A stretch of DNA of 64,000 nucleotides from Serratia quinivorans (GTDB taxonomy: Bacteria; Pseudomonadota; Gammaproteobacteria; Enterobacterales; Enterobacteriaceae). The DNA is taken from NCBI GenBank assembly GCA_900457075.1, contig UGYN01000002.1, positions 744,001 through 808,000 on the forward strand, read 5' to 3'. Below the pieces are notes generated by a model, which saw only the letters and a program-made list of their open reading frames with translations, did no database searches and had not been told where the DNA came from. Below are positions 52,278 through 60,645 of this stretch, piece after piece. The position numbers were made by a program, and so were the translations under genes. Numbering within the stretch: the first letter of the stretch is position 1; each line of letters starts with the position of its first letter.

Positions 52278-52715
52278 ATGCAAGGCGTTAAACGCAAACT
52301 GGTGTATGTCACCGCCTATGAAATTATCGGTATGGCGATCTCCGCACTCGGGCTGGCATTGCTTTCCGGCACCGCCCCCAGCAGTACCGGGCCGCTGGCG
52401 GTGATCATCACCACCATCGCAGTCAGCTGGAACTTCATCTATAACTCACTGTTTGAGCTGTGGGAAAGCCGCCAGGCAACGCGTGGCCGTACGCTCAAGC
52501 GTCGTATTTTGCATGCCATAGGCTTTCAGCTGACGCTGGTGATGTACCTGATCCCGCTGATCGCCTGGTGGATGGGAATTACGCTGTGGCAGGCGCTGCT
52601 GCTGGATATGGCGCTGATCGTCATTATCCCGTGCTACACCTTTGTGTTTAACTGGGCGTTCGACAAAATATTCGGTTTGCCTGCGTCGGCCCTGCCGGTC
52701 GGGGAATCAGCCTAA
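52278..52715 (+). CDS. PACE-family multidrug/biguanide efflux pump
   Basis: A 145-residue membrane protein with four hydrophobic helices in two tandem BTP (bacterial transmembrane pair) domains. The first has TAYEIIGMAISALGLALL and SWNFIYNSLFELWE; the second has IGFQLTLVMYLIPLIAWWMG and YTFVFNWAFDKIF. The WNxxYNxxFE and paired repeat are diagnostic of AceI-like PACE pumps, which export chlorhexidine and short-chain diamines such as cadaverine. AGGAG precedes the start. Divergent from a LysR gene. Confidence 0.88.
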   Translation: MQGVKRKLVYVTAYEIIGMAISALGLALLSGTAPSSTGPLAVIITTIAVSWNFIYNSLFELWESRQATRGRTLKRRILHAIGFQLTLVMYLIPLIAWWMGITLWQALLLDMALIVIIPCYTFVFNWAFDKIFGLPASALPVGESA

Positions 52716-52738
52716 AATCGCCCCCTTCCCATGATGTT

Positions 52739-52781
52739 CTTCGCCTGTGGCAATATCGCCGCAGGCGAAGTGAAGTTTATT
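52739..52781 (+). terminator. Terminator-like hairpin after the PACE gene
   Basis: 9-bp stem CTTCGCCTG/CAGGCGAAG followed by a moderately T-rich stretch. Confidence 0.5.
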
Positions 52782-53203
52782 ACCCCCACCTTTTTTCTCA
52801 TCGCGAATAAATAAGCAAAATCCCCTGTAGTTTGCACGGTAATTATTATTCTGTGATTTTCATCACCTTTTATTACTCGTTATTTCCGTCTTGATAAAAT
52901 CAATCATCTTATTGAATAATATGTTCTTTTGTATATGGAACAAAAAATAAACACACTTGTTCACGATTTATACGCAGGATTTTTTGCCACATTTCCAGAG
53001 AAAAGGTAGCATGCCTCGCCGTTATTTAACGGCAGCTGTTCATATAATATACGCTATGAATTTCATTGCTGAAGATCGAAACACGACGGGTATAAACAAC
53101 AGAATGATGCCATGACCTCATTCTCATCACGGTTGGAAGTAGCAATCGTTTGCTCCGAAACTGGGGCAGGATAATTTTACAGACGGGTAAAACAGGACGA
53201 ACG
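52782..53203. other. AT-rich region upstream of ansP
   Basis: About 420 bp with no gene seen. It is AT-rich and holds a CRP-like site at 52852 and a near-FNR sequence at 52891 with the wrong spacing. It probably carries a complex ansP promoter; no clear -10/-35 pair was fixed. Confidence 0.5.
52852..52867. promoter_or_regulatory. CRP-like site upstream of ansP
   Basis: TGTGA-N6-TCACC differs from the CRP core TGTGA-N6-TCACA by one base. It lies about 340 bp before the ansP start, so a long leader or a second promoter would be needed. Confidence 0.5.
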
Positions 53204-54667
53204 ATGCAATCACAAAAAAAATCGGCGCATGAGCAACATGCAGCCAGAAGACGATGGTTAGACTCCCACGAATCCGGTTATCACAAAAGTATGGGCAACC
53301 GGCAGATTCAAATGATCGCCATCGGCGGTTCAATAGGTACCGGCCTGTTCCTCGGCACCGGCGGCCGGCTGGAACTGGCAGGGCCGGCGCTGGCGCTGGT
53401 GTATCTGGTCTGCGGTATCTTCTCTTTCTTCATTCTGCGGGCATTGGGCGAACTGGTTTTACACCGCCCTACCAGCGGCAGCTTTGTTTCTTACGCCCGC
53501 GAGTTCCTCGGTGAAAAAGCCTCTTACGTCGCCGGCTGGATGTATTTCCTGAACTGGGCGATGACCGGTATCGTCGATATCACGGCGGTAGCGCTGTATA
53601 TGCACTATTGGGGTACCTTTGCCGATGTGCCGCAGTGGTTGTTTGCCCTCTGCGCCCTCGGGGTGGTCGCCACCATGAACATGATCGGCGTGAAGTGGTT
53701 CGCCGAAATGGAGTTCTGGTTCGCCCTGATCAAAGTGGTCGCCATCGCGCTGTTCCTGGTGGTCGGCGTGGTGTTACTCGGCACCGGCACCCCAGTGGCG
53801 GGCAACACCACCGGCCTGCACCTGATTACCGAAAACGGCGGCATGTTCCCGCATGGCCTGCTGCCTGCGTTGGTGCTGGTACAAGGGGTGATCTTCGCCT
53901 TTGCCGGGATTGAGCTGATCGGCACCGCCGCCGGCGAGTGCAAGGATCCGGCCAAAATGCTGCCGAAGGCTATCAACAGCGTTATTTGGCGCATCGGCCT
54001 GTTCTACGTTGGTTCGGTGGTGCTGCTGGTGTTGCTGCTGCCGTGGAACGCCTACCAGGCGGGCCAAAGCCCGTTCGTCACCTTCTTCAGCAAGCTGGGT
54101 GTGCCCTATATCGGCACCATCATGAACATCGTGGTGTTAACTGCCGCGCTCTCCAGCCTGAACTCGGGCCTGTACTCCACCGGCCGTATTCTGCGTTCGC
54201 TGTCGATGGGTGGCTCGGCGCCGAAATTTATGGCCAAAATGAGCGGCCAGCAGGTGCCTTACGCCGGGATCCTGGTGACCTGCGGTATCTACGTGATCGG
54301 GGTGGTATTGAACTATCTGGTGCCTTCACAGGTGTTTGAGATCGTGTTGAACATCGCTTCGCTGGGCATTATCAGCTCCTGGGCATTTATCATCGTCTGC
54401 CAGATGCGTCTGCGTAAGGCGGTGCGTGAAGGCCGTGCCAAGCCGGTCACCTTCAAGATGCCTGGCGCGCCGGTCACCTCCTGGCTGACGTTGGCGTTCC
54501 TGCTGGCGGTGGTGGTCATGATGGCGTTTGACTACCCGAACGGCACCTGGACCATCGCAACCATTCCTGTGCTGGTCGTGCTGCTGGTGCTGGGCTGGTT
54601 TGGCCTGCGCAAGCGCGCGCAGGAAGTGAAACTGGAACAGCAGGCGCACGAAGAAGCCCATCACTGA
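53204..54667 (+). CDS. ansP: L-asparagine permease AnsP
   Basis: A 487-residue amino-acid/proton symporter of the AAT family with about 12 membrane helices. It matches AnsP across its length: EQHAARRRWLDSHESGYHK, MGNRQIQMIAIGGSIGTGLF, WMYFLNWAMTGIVDITAVALYMHYWG, GECKDPAKMLPKAINSVIWR, RILRSLSMGGSAP. The start at 53204 is preferred to an upstream in-frame ATG because the family N-terminus begins here. It imports asparagine across the inner membrane. Confidence 0.92.
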   Translation: MQSQKKSAHEQHAARRRWLDSHESGYHKSMGNRQIQMIAIGGSIGTGLFLGTGGRLELAGPALALVYLVCGIFSFFILRALGELVLHRPTSGSFVSYAREFLGEKASYVAGWMYFLNWAMTGIVDITAVALYMHYWGTFADVPQWLFALCALGVVATMNMIGVKWFAEMEFWFALIKVVAIALFLVVGVVLLGTGTPVAGNTTGLHLITENGGMFPHGLLPALVLVQGVIFAFAGIELIGTAAGECKDPAKMLPKAINSVIWRIGLFYVGSVVLLVLLLPWNAYQAGQSPFVTFFSKLGVPYIGTIMNIVVLTAALSSLNSGLYSTGRILRSLSMGGSAPKFMAKMSGQQVPYAGILVTCGIYVIGVVLNYLVPSQVFEIVLNIASLGIISSWAFIIVCQMRLRKAVREGRAKPVTFKMPGAPVTSWLTLAFLLAVVVMMAFDYPNGTWTIATIPVLVVLLVLGWFGLRKRAQEVKLEQQAHEEAHH

Positions 54668-54673
54668 GTTTTT

Positions 54674-54886
54674 AAACTGCCCCAACCGGGGTAATGCTTG
54701 TAAGTTAAGGTGATATGGTTCCCTCTCCTTTGGGAGAGGGTTAGGGTGAGGGGATACATACCAACGCGAAAGCCCCTCACCCCGGCCCTCTCCCTCGGGA
54801 GAGGGGGTCGCCCACTTAAACAACGTCGTACATTCTTATTCAGAACTTTGCTTAACTGATCGGCATTCCCCCAACCGGGGCAGTTT
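54674..54886. repeat. Nested inverted-repeat element after ansP
   Basis: The outer ends, AAACTGCCCCAACCGGGG (from 54674) and CCCCAACCGGGGCAGTTT (to 54886), mirror each other over about 20 bp. Inside lies a REP-like double hairpin: CCCTCTCC-TTTG-GGAGAGGG, GGGTGAGGGG, spacer, CCCCTCACCC, then CCCTCTCC-CTC-GGGAGAGGG (54721-54805). The outer left arm may also terminate ansP. The layout suggests a small mobile, non-coding element. Confidence 0.65.
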
Positions 54887-54894
54887 TATTCTCC

Positions 54895-55674
54895 TTACAC
54901 CCGGCCGTAAAAGGTCATTCTGGCGCTTTCCGACAGCGCGATATCCGGTTGTGCATTATAAGCCAGCACCACCAGCATGCGGGTGATGTCACCTTCGGTC
55001 GGCGTGACCCGATGCATGGCGTTGCGGCCACGGAACAGCACCAAATCCCCCTCTTCCATCGCCAACGGCTTTACCGCTCGTTCACCGTCCAGCACCTGAG
55101 AAACCCCGGCGTAATTCATCTCGCCGCGGTCGGCATCGCGCAGGTTTTCCACATATTCAAAGCGTCCACCGGCCTGCGGTTTCTGGATCAACAGCGTGAT
55201 GGCGAACGACGAGTTGTCGAAATGCCAACCCAGTTCCTGCCCGCGATGGGCATAGTGCAGATTGATCGACGACAGGCGATCGGCGTAGGGATACAGACAC
55301 TGTTCTTCCAGCACCGCGCAGAGAAAATCGCGGAACGGCTGCGCGTCATACAGTGTGCGCAGCGGTGATTGCGGTGGGATCTCCTCATCGGTAATGCAGC
55401 CCTTGGACGAGACCACCAGCCGGTTGCGTGCATGATCGGCCGGCAGCGTTTCATCCTGCGGCCTGAGGTAGACGTTATGCTTGCTGGCGGCATAAAACGC
55501 CGCATGGCTGTGCTCCGCCCCTTCCAGACGGATAGTCGCCAGCGCCGCCGCCGTCAGAAAGCCCGGCAGCACCAGCGCGCCCGCCGTATCCAGCGTAGTT
55601 TTGCATTGCACCCGAAAGGCCGGATCACCAATCGGGTTGGCGGTTAAATCAACGATATGAGCAAGTGGCTGCAT
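54895..55674 (-). CDS. Fe(II)/2-oxoglutarate oxygenase, HalD/ArpA-like
   Basis: A 259-residue jelly-roll oxygenase of the HalD/BesD/ArpA-like family. The iron ligands are His151 and Asp153 in GWHFDNSSF and His221 in AMHRVTP, with Arg232 ten residues on to bind 2-oxoglutarate. Radical halogenases of this family have Gly in place of Asp153. Having Asp, this enzyme should hydroxylate rather than halogenate. The substrate is probably a small amino acid or derivative (inference). AAGGAG precedes the ATG at 55674. It is divergent from a LysR gene. Confidence 0.78.
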   Translation of the reverse strand: MQPLAHIVDLTANPIGDPAFRVQCKTTLDTAGALVLPGFLTAAALATIRLEGAEHSHAAFYAASKHNVYLRPQDETLPADHARNRLVVSSKGCITDEEIPPQSPLRTLYDAQPFRDFLCAVLEEQCLYPYADRLSSINLHYAHRGQELGWHFDNSSFAITLLIQKPQAGGRFEYVENLRDADRGEMNYAGVSQVLDGERAVKPLAMEEGDLVLFRGRNAMHRVTPTEGDITRMLVVLAYNAQPDIALSESARMTFYGRV

Positions 55675-55758
55675 CAGAGACTCCTTAGGCATAGCGGCCG
55701 GATAACCCACTGTAGCGAATGCCGGATTGCCGTAATAACAAAAATACGTTAAGGATGA

Positions 55759-55775
55759 GCTAACCATTTCTTAGC
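55759..55775. promoter_or_regulatory. Putative LysR operator in the oxygenase-LysR gap
   Basis: GCTAA-N7-TTAGC perfect inverted repeat with a T-N11-A pair, 11 bp before the LysR start codon. Confidence 0.5.
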
Positions 55776-55785
55776 GATAAGCGCC

Positions 55786-56688
55786 ATGAGCCCAACTTCC
55801 CGTCCCCGGCTGCCCAAACTGAACGCCATTCTGGCGTTTGAAACCGCCGCCCGCACCGGCAGCCTGGCCAAAGCGGCAGACCAGCTGGCATTGACCGCCG
55901 CCGCCGTCAGCCAACAGATCCGCCAGCTTGAGCAGCAGCTGGGTATTGTGCTGTTTATCCGCGCTAAAAGCGGCGTGACGCTGACCGAGCAGGGAGCGGA
56001 CTACCTGGCCTACGTGCAACAGGCCTTCGAAACGTTGCGCGTGGCACAACAGCATGTCGATCGCCAGCGGGGCAAGGAAACGCTGACGGTATTCGCCTTG
56101 CCGGCATTGGCGTCAAAATGGCTGAATCCGGCGATCGGCGATTGGCTGGCCCGGCATCCACAGGTGGATATCCGCCTGCATGCCACCCATGCCGAAGTCG
56201 ATTTCGCCGGGTCGGCGGCGGACTTTGCCCTGTGTTTTGGCGATCAGGACTACCCGCTGTTGGAAAAAGTGCGGCTGTTTCAGGACTGCGTGCAGCCAGT
56301 TTGCAGCCCGCAATTGCAGGCCGGCGGCGACTGGACCCAACGGCCGCTGATCCATGTGGATTGGGGCAAGGAAAGTCAGTTCCTGCCGGGCTGGCATGAC
56401 TGGTTCAGCGCCGCCGGGTTGCCGCCGCCACAGCGGCGTGGCCTGACCTATAACCTGACCTCACTGGCGATTGACGCCGCAGTCGAGGGCCACGGCATTT
56501 TGCTCGGCCAGCAGCGGTTGATCCAGCGCGAACTGGCCAGGGGGACGCTGGTGCCGCTGGCAGAACCGGCACTGCCGCTCAGCAAGCCCTACTACCTGGT
56601 TTATCCGCAACGCACGCTGGACAAACCCAAAGCGGCGGAGTTTCTAAGATGGTTGCAAAGCATCGCGCCAGTGGACAGTGACCGCTAA
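55786..56688 (+). CDS. LysR-family regulator (GcvA-like)
   Basis: A 300-residue LTTR of the GcvA-like branch (LPKLNAILAFETAARTGSLAKAADQLALTAAAVSQQIRQLE, several blocks). The effector domain starts near 93. It is divergent from the Fe/2OG oxygenase, with a palindrome close to its own start, so it likely controls both. Confidence 0.87.
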   Translation: MSPTSRPRLPKLNAILAFETAARTGSLAKAADQLALTAAAVSQQIRQLEQQLGIVLFIRAKSGVTLTEQGADYLAYVQQAFETLRVAQQHVDRQRGKETLTVFALPALASKWLNPAIGDWLARHPQVDIRLHATHAEVDFAGSAADFALCFGDQDYPLLEKVRLFQDCVQPVCSPQLQAGGDWTQRPLIHVDWGKESQFLPGWHDWFSAAGLPPPQRRGLTYNLTSLAIDAAVEGHGILLGQQRLIQRELARGTLVPLAEPALPLSKPYYLVYPQRTLDKPKAAEFLRWLQSIAPVDSDR

Positions 56689-56703
56689 AGGCTGCAACAA
56701 CCA

Positions 56704-57558
56704 CTACCCGGCTTTGGACATCATCTCGCCCAGCAGCAGGTTGGTCGCACGCGGCAGGTAAACCTCGTTGCCCGCGCCGGGGGTCAGCGTCAGTTCACCA
56801 ATGTAGATTTGCTCGCGGGTGAGATAGAAGTCGACGCGGCAATAGTCCAAATCTGCCGCAACGGCTTTCGCCACCCGGATCATTTCATCCCAGAACGCCG
56901 GTTTTTCATACAGTGTATTGACCTGCGGGATATCCGCCTGGGTAAAGAAACAGTGATGCGCATGCTCGTCCAAAAACTCCAGTGAGGTCGGCTCAGGCCC
57001 GCCACGTAACAGCTCTACGAATAAATAAGCGTGCCGGCCGTTAAAAACATGCACCTTGTAGTCAATCAGCTCACCTGCAGTTTCTATATCCAATAGCTGT
57101 TCGACGATAATTTTCTGCGGGATACTGTCGTAGTGTTTTTCGCGAAACCTTTTCCAATAGGTTATTTCAGACCATTCATTAAGAATCTTCGCAATATCGG
57201 AGAAAGTAACTTCGTTTTTATCTTTGACTATCTTTACCTGTTGCGATGCATTATTGGTTTTGATAACAAACGATTGAGGCAATGAAAGGTAATCTTGTTC
57301 GGTAAAATTATCACTGATCATAATGATGGGGGTTAGGTACTTTTCCGATACCCGCTGTGAAATATAGTCTCTGACTGCCACCTTATCCGCTAACATACTG
57401 AAATCACGGTATGGATAGCGCATGCGCCGATAAATTTTCTCTGAAAATGTCTTGGGGGATTTGAAGTTAACCCAGGCGCCATGGGCAAGATAGTGGCTGA
57501 CTTGATAATAGATAAAATCGGGCGCGGCCCGATAGAGTCGTTTTGCGAGTTTTCTCAT
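56704..57558 (-). CDS. TupA-like ATP-grasp protein
   Basis: A 284-residue protein of the TupA-like ATP-grasp family found in polysaccharide and teichuronopeptide loci. Marks are SPKTFSEKIYRRMRYPYRDFSMLADKVAVRDYI (blocks), LPQSFVIKTNNASQQVKIVKDK (ATP-binding strand), KIIVEQLLD, DYKVHVFNG and DFYLTREQIYIGELTLTPGAGNEVYLP (metal-binding end). The family probably links amino acids to sugar polymers. It is divergent from a Wzx-like flippase gene; no glycosyltransferase genes are adjacent. The middle is AT-richer than its surroundings. Confidence 0.78.
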   Translation of the reverse strand: MRKLAKRLYRAAPDFIYYQVSHYLAHGAWVNFKSPKTFSEKIYRRMRYPYRDFSMLADKVAVRDYISQRVSEKYLTPIIMISDNFTEQDYLSLPQSFVIKTNNASQQVKIVKDKNEVTFSDIAKILNEWSEITYWKRFREKHYDSIPQKIIVEQLLDIETAGELIDYKVHVFNGRHAYLFVELLRGGPEPTSLEFLDEHAHHCFFTQADIPQVNTLYEKPAFWDEMIRVAKAVAADLDYCRVDFYLTREQIYIGELTLTPGAGNEVYLPRATNLLLGEMMSKAG

Positions 57559-57712
57559 TCTTCTCTTTCTTCCATGAATCTAGCATAGGGATAAATGCTG
57601 CTGACATTCCGATTATTGCATCTTAATTATAAAACCCTGTGGGTCATTCCTTACAGAGGGTAAGGAAATAATCGGATGATTCCTATTATAAGATGCGACA
57701 GGGAAAGTCCCC

Positions 57713-59011
57713 ATGAAATTAAAATTCATAGATATCAATATCGTGAGAAATGCGTTTTGGATGATATCCGAAAAAATGGTGTCTATCCTTGGCGTTATTT
57801 TTATCACCGCCTATATGGCGAGATATATCGGCCCGGAAAGCTTTGGCAAAATCACCTTTGCCACCGCGATTTTCGCCATTACTCAAACGCTGGCGCTGCT
57901 GGGCTCTGATACCGTACTGTTCAAGCGGATTAGCCGCAACCCAGCCTCGGGAACGGCATTGATGTTTTCCACCAACCGGCTGCGTCAGGGCTGCTTTGTG
58001 CTGTTCTCTGCGGCAATATTGATTTACACCGGGCTACGGGAAGATTTCATTACCTTCTACTTTTGCGCCGCCACCTTTGTCGCCAGCTTCTTCTCACTCA
58101 GGGACGTCTTCACCATTTATCATGATGCCCGGCTGGAATCGCGCTTCAATACGCTGGCCAACGTCAGCGGACTGGGCAGTGCGCTGCTGGTGCGTTATCT
58201 GATCGTTTATTTTGACCTGCACCTGTATTACCTGGCGATCCCGATCGTGATGGTTTATTTGATCCCCTACCTGATCCGCCACCATATCTATCACCGCCGT
58301 AATCCGCGCTTTGTCGCACCAGGGCGCGTTCGCCGCAAATACGTGCGCTATCTGCTCGCCAGCGGCCTGCCCCTGGCGGTTTCCAATGTCTCCATCGCCA
58401 TCTACACCCGGCTGGCACAGTTGTTCCTGATGTGGTTCGTCTCCGCCGAAGCGCTGGGAATTTACTCCGTTGCCATTACGCTGGCCACCGCCTGGATGTT
58501 TGTCACCGATGCGGTGATCACCTCGTTTTTCGCTAAAATATTCGCTTATCAACGTGATGACGCCATGCGCACCGCCGCCAAACTCAATGGGCTGGTGCTG
58601 GCGATTGCCGCCGCGATCGTCGCCGGCATCTTTTTGCTCGGCAAACCGGTGATTGTGCTGCTGTACGGCGAGCAGTATTTAGCGGCTTACCCGGCGATGG
58701 GGGTGTTGGCGGTTGCCACCCTGCTTTCCGCCCTGGGCACCCTGGCCTACAAATACATTGTGATTTTCTCCGGCTACGGCTTCTTGTCGAAGAAGATGTT
58801 CCTGGTATTTATCATCAATATTCCGCTGTCGTACTGCCTGATCCGCCAATACGGCATGATGGGCGCGGCCTACAGCACCCTGCTGACCGAATTGTTGTCG
58901 CTGACCCTCCTCAACTACTTCTTCCGCCGTGGCACCGTATTGCAGATGCACCTGCGCTCGCTCAATCCTTTGACCTATATCCGGCGACCGGTTAGTCACA
59001 TCAACGGCTAG
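57713..59011 (+). CDS. Wzx-like polysaccharide flippase
   Basis: A 432-residue membrane protein with 12-14 hydrophobic segments of the MVF/PST family: MISEKMVSILGVIFITAYMARYIGPESFGKITFATAIF (blocks) is the typical start, and ASGLPLAVSNVSIAIYTRLAQLFL marks the second half. It would flip lipid-linked oligosaccharide across the inner membrane. Its partner polymerase and transferases are not here. It is divergent from the TupA-like gene and overlaps the next gene's end by 4 bp (convergent). Confidence 0.85.
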   Translation: MKLKFIDINIVRNAFWMISEKMVSILGVIFITAYMARYIGPESFGKITFATAIFAITQTLALLGSDTVLFKRISRNPASGTALMFSTNRLRQGCFVLFSAAILIYTGLREDFITFYFCAATFVASFFSLRDVFTIYHDARLESRFNTLANVSGLGSALLVRYLIVYFDLHLYYLAIPIVMVYLIPYLIRHHIYHRRNPRFVAPGRVRRKYVRYLLASGLPLAVSNVSIAIYTRLAQLFLMWFVSAEALGIYSVAITLATAWMFVTDAVITSFFAKIFAYQRDDAMRTAAKLNGLVLAIAAAIVAGIFLLGKPVIVLLYGEQYLAAYPAMGVLAVATLLSALGTLAYKYIVIFSGYGFLSKKMFLVFIINIPLSYCLIRQYGMMGAAYSTLLTELLSLTLLNYFFRRGTVLQMHLRSLNPLTYIRRPVSHING

Positions 59012-59589
59012 CTCTCCAGCTCGACCACCCTTACGTACAGGGCCGCAAGTAGCGACAGGTCAATCAACATGGCAAAAGCGTAGGGAAAACCCGTTATTCC
59101 GCTAAAACTCGATTGGATCAGCAGGACAGCCGCAACCGCGAGGATACTCCCTGCAATCAGCAGCGCGCGTCGGCGCAGTCCATGGCCGTCGTTGTGGGTG
59201 CCTCGACGTATCGCGGCGCTGTAAACCATCCCCTGACCCAAGCCGCAAATAGCCATTGCCGAAAACAGCTGCAGGTCGTTTGGCAGACCATGCAATACCA
59301 GGATCAGCAGCAAGGTGCCGACGGCACTGATGACAAACCCATGGCGTACCAGGCTGAGGCGACTTTTGCTCTGGAACACTTTCAGCTGCATTAAAAATAC
59401 GGCCAAAACAAAGGCAATACTCAAGCAGGCCAGCAAAGCGATCAGCAGCAGCGGGTTCTCCAGCGCATAGAGTTTCAGTAACAGTGCAACTTGCGCTACC
59501 AGCCCACTGACTAAAAGAATACCGGCATTGGTTTGCGCCTGCTGTTGCGCAGACGCGGCAAAAGGGACGGATAAAGGAGACGTGCTCAT
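59008..59589 (-). CDS. Membrane protein of unknown function (MFS-like fragment length)
   Basis: A 193-residue protein with about six hydrophobic segments. It reads like the C-terminal half of an MFS transporter (ALENPLLLIALLACLSIAFVLAVFLMQLKVF, FSAMAICGLGQGMVYSAAIRRG), but a full-length frame is not present. It has its own start with GAGGATC, so it may be a half-size transporter or the remnant of one. Convergent with the flippase gene and divergent from a LysR gene. Confidence 0.65.
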   Translation of the reverse strand: MSTSPLSVPFAASAQQQAQTNAGILLVSGLVAQVALLLKLYALENPLLLIALLACLSIAFVLAVFLMQLKVFQSKSRLSLVRHGFVISAVGTLLLILVLHGLPNDLQLFSAMAICGLGQGMVYSAAIRRGTHNDGHGLRRRALLIAGSILAVAAVLLIQSSFSGITGFPYAFAMLIDLSLLAALYVRVVELES

Positions 59590-59721
59590 AATGATCCTCA
59601 CTATATAAAAGCGGCGATAGAAAATTTATTTCATCCTTACAAGGAGGTATGTTGAGCCTATCGCATATATAATCAGGCAATCAAAGTCAGAGTTTTCACC
59701 CATGGATGAAAATAACTCATC

Positions 59722-60621
59722 ATGAAATCTTCCCGTTTACCGCCGCTGGGTGCACTGCGCGCCTTCCATGCGGTTGCCGATTGCCTTAGCTTCAAGCAGG
59801 CTGCCGGGCAACTGAATGTCAGCGCCACCGCTGTCAGCCATCAAATCCGTTTGATTGAATCCATGCTGGAATGCCGCGTGTTCGAACGCAACGCGCAGGG
59901 GGTGAAACTGACCGAGGCCGGACACTTGCTGTATACGGGCACGCAATCTGCCTTTACCGCCCTGGAAGAGTCGGTAAAAAAAATAGATCAGGCCAGACAA
60001 CCTCCGGCGCTGACCATCACCACCACCTCGAACTTTTTGACCAATTGGCTGGTGCTGCGCCTTGAAAGCTTTAAGGCGCAATTTCCCGAGATTGATTTAC
60101 ACCTGCATACCAGCGTGCAAAGCGTCGACTTAACGCAGCGTACCGTCGACGTAGCCATACGTTATCGTGAAACCGCTGAAATAGGCCTTCACAGTACCTT
60201 GCTGTATGAGGATCGGTTTATCGTGGTTGCCAGCCCGGCACTGGCCTTGAATACCCTGAGCGACCTGCACCGCACGACGCTGTTTCACGTCGAGAACAGG
60301 CATGTTCCTGCCGAAAACCCTGACTGGAAACACTGGCAGCAAGGTTACGGGCCGGAGAACCTGAATATTTCAAGAGGCCTGTATTTCAGCGATGAAACCC
60401 ATGCGCTGCAAGCCGCCGTGGCAGGGCAAGGGGTGGTTATTGCCAGTAAGTTGCTGGCAGAGGATTTAATAAAACGCAAAATGCTGGTGGCACCGTTCGA
60501 TCTGTCTTTACCCGGCGCGAATTATTATCTGGTGACGCTGGAGGACACTGCCGATCGCCCCGACGTCGTGTCATTACGCAACTGGATGCAGAAAAATATG
60601 CACCCCGGCACGTTGGAGTAA
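59722..60621 (+). CDS. LysR-family regulator (GcvA-like)
   Basis: A 299-residue LTTR (LPPLGALRAFHAVADCLSFKQAAGQLNVSATAVSHQIRLIE, blocks), with the effector domain after ~90. It is divergent from the half-size membrane protein gene and convergent with the EamA exporter gene. Probable target is the divergent gene; effector unknown. Confidence 0.87.
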   Translation: MKSSRLPPLGALRAFHAVADCLSFKQAAGQLNVSATAVSHQIRLIESMLECRVFERNAQGVKLTEAGHLLYTGTQSAFTALEESVKKIDQARQPPALTITTTSNFLTNWLVLRLESFKAQFPEIDLHLHTSVQSVDLTQRTVDVAIRYRETAEIGLHSTLLYEDRFIVVASPALALNTLSDLHRTTLFHVENRHVPAENPDWKHWQQGYGPENLNISRGLYFSDETHALQAAVAGQGVVIASKLLAEDLIKRKMLVAPFDLSLPGANYYLVTLEDTADRPDVVSLRNWMQKNMHPGTLE

Positions 60622-60645
60622 GGACTTATTGACTGAGCCTGGAGC

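Noticed and set aside
52891..52903. FNR-like sequence TTGAT-AAA-ATCAA upstream of ansP
   Set aside because: The spacer is three bases, whereas FNR sites need four, so the half-sites would be out of phase.
54895..55674. Radical halogenase
   Set aside because: The iron-binding motif is H-x-D, not the H-x-G that opens the chloride site in halogenases.
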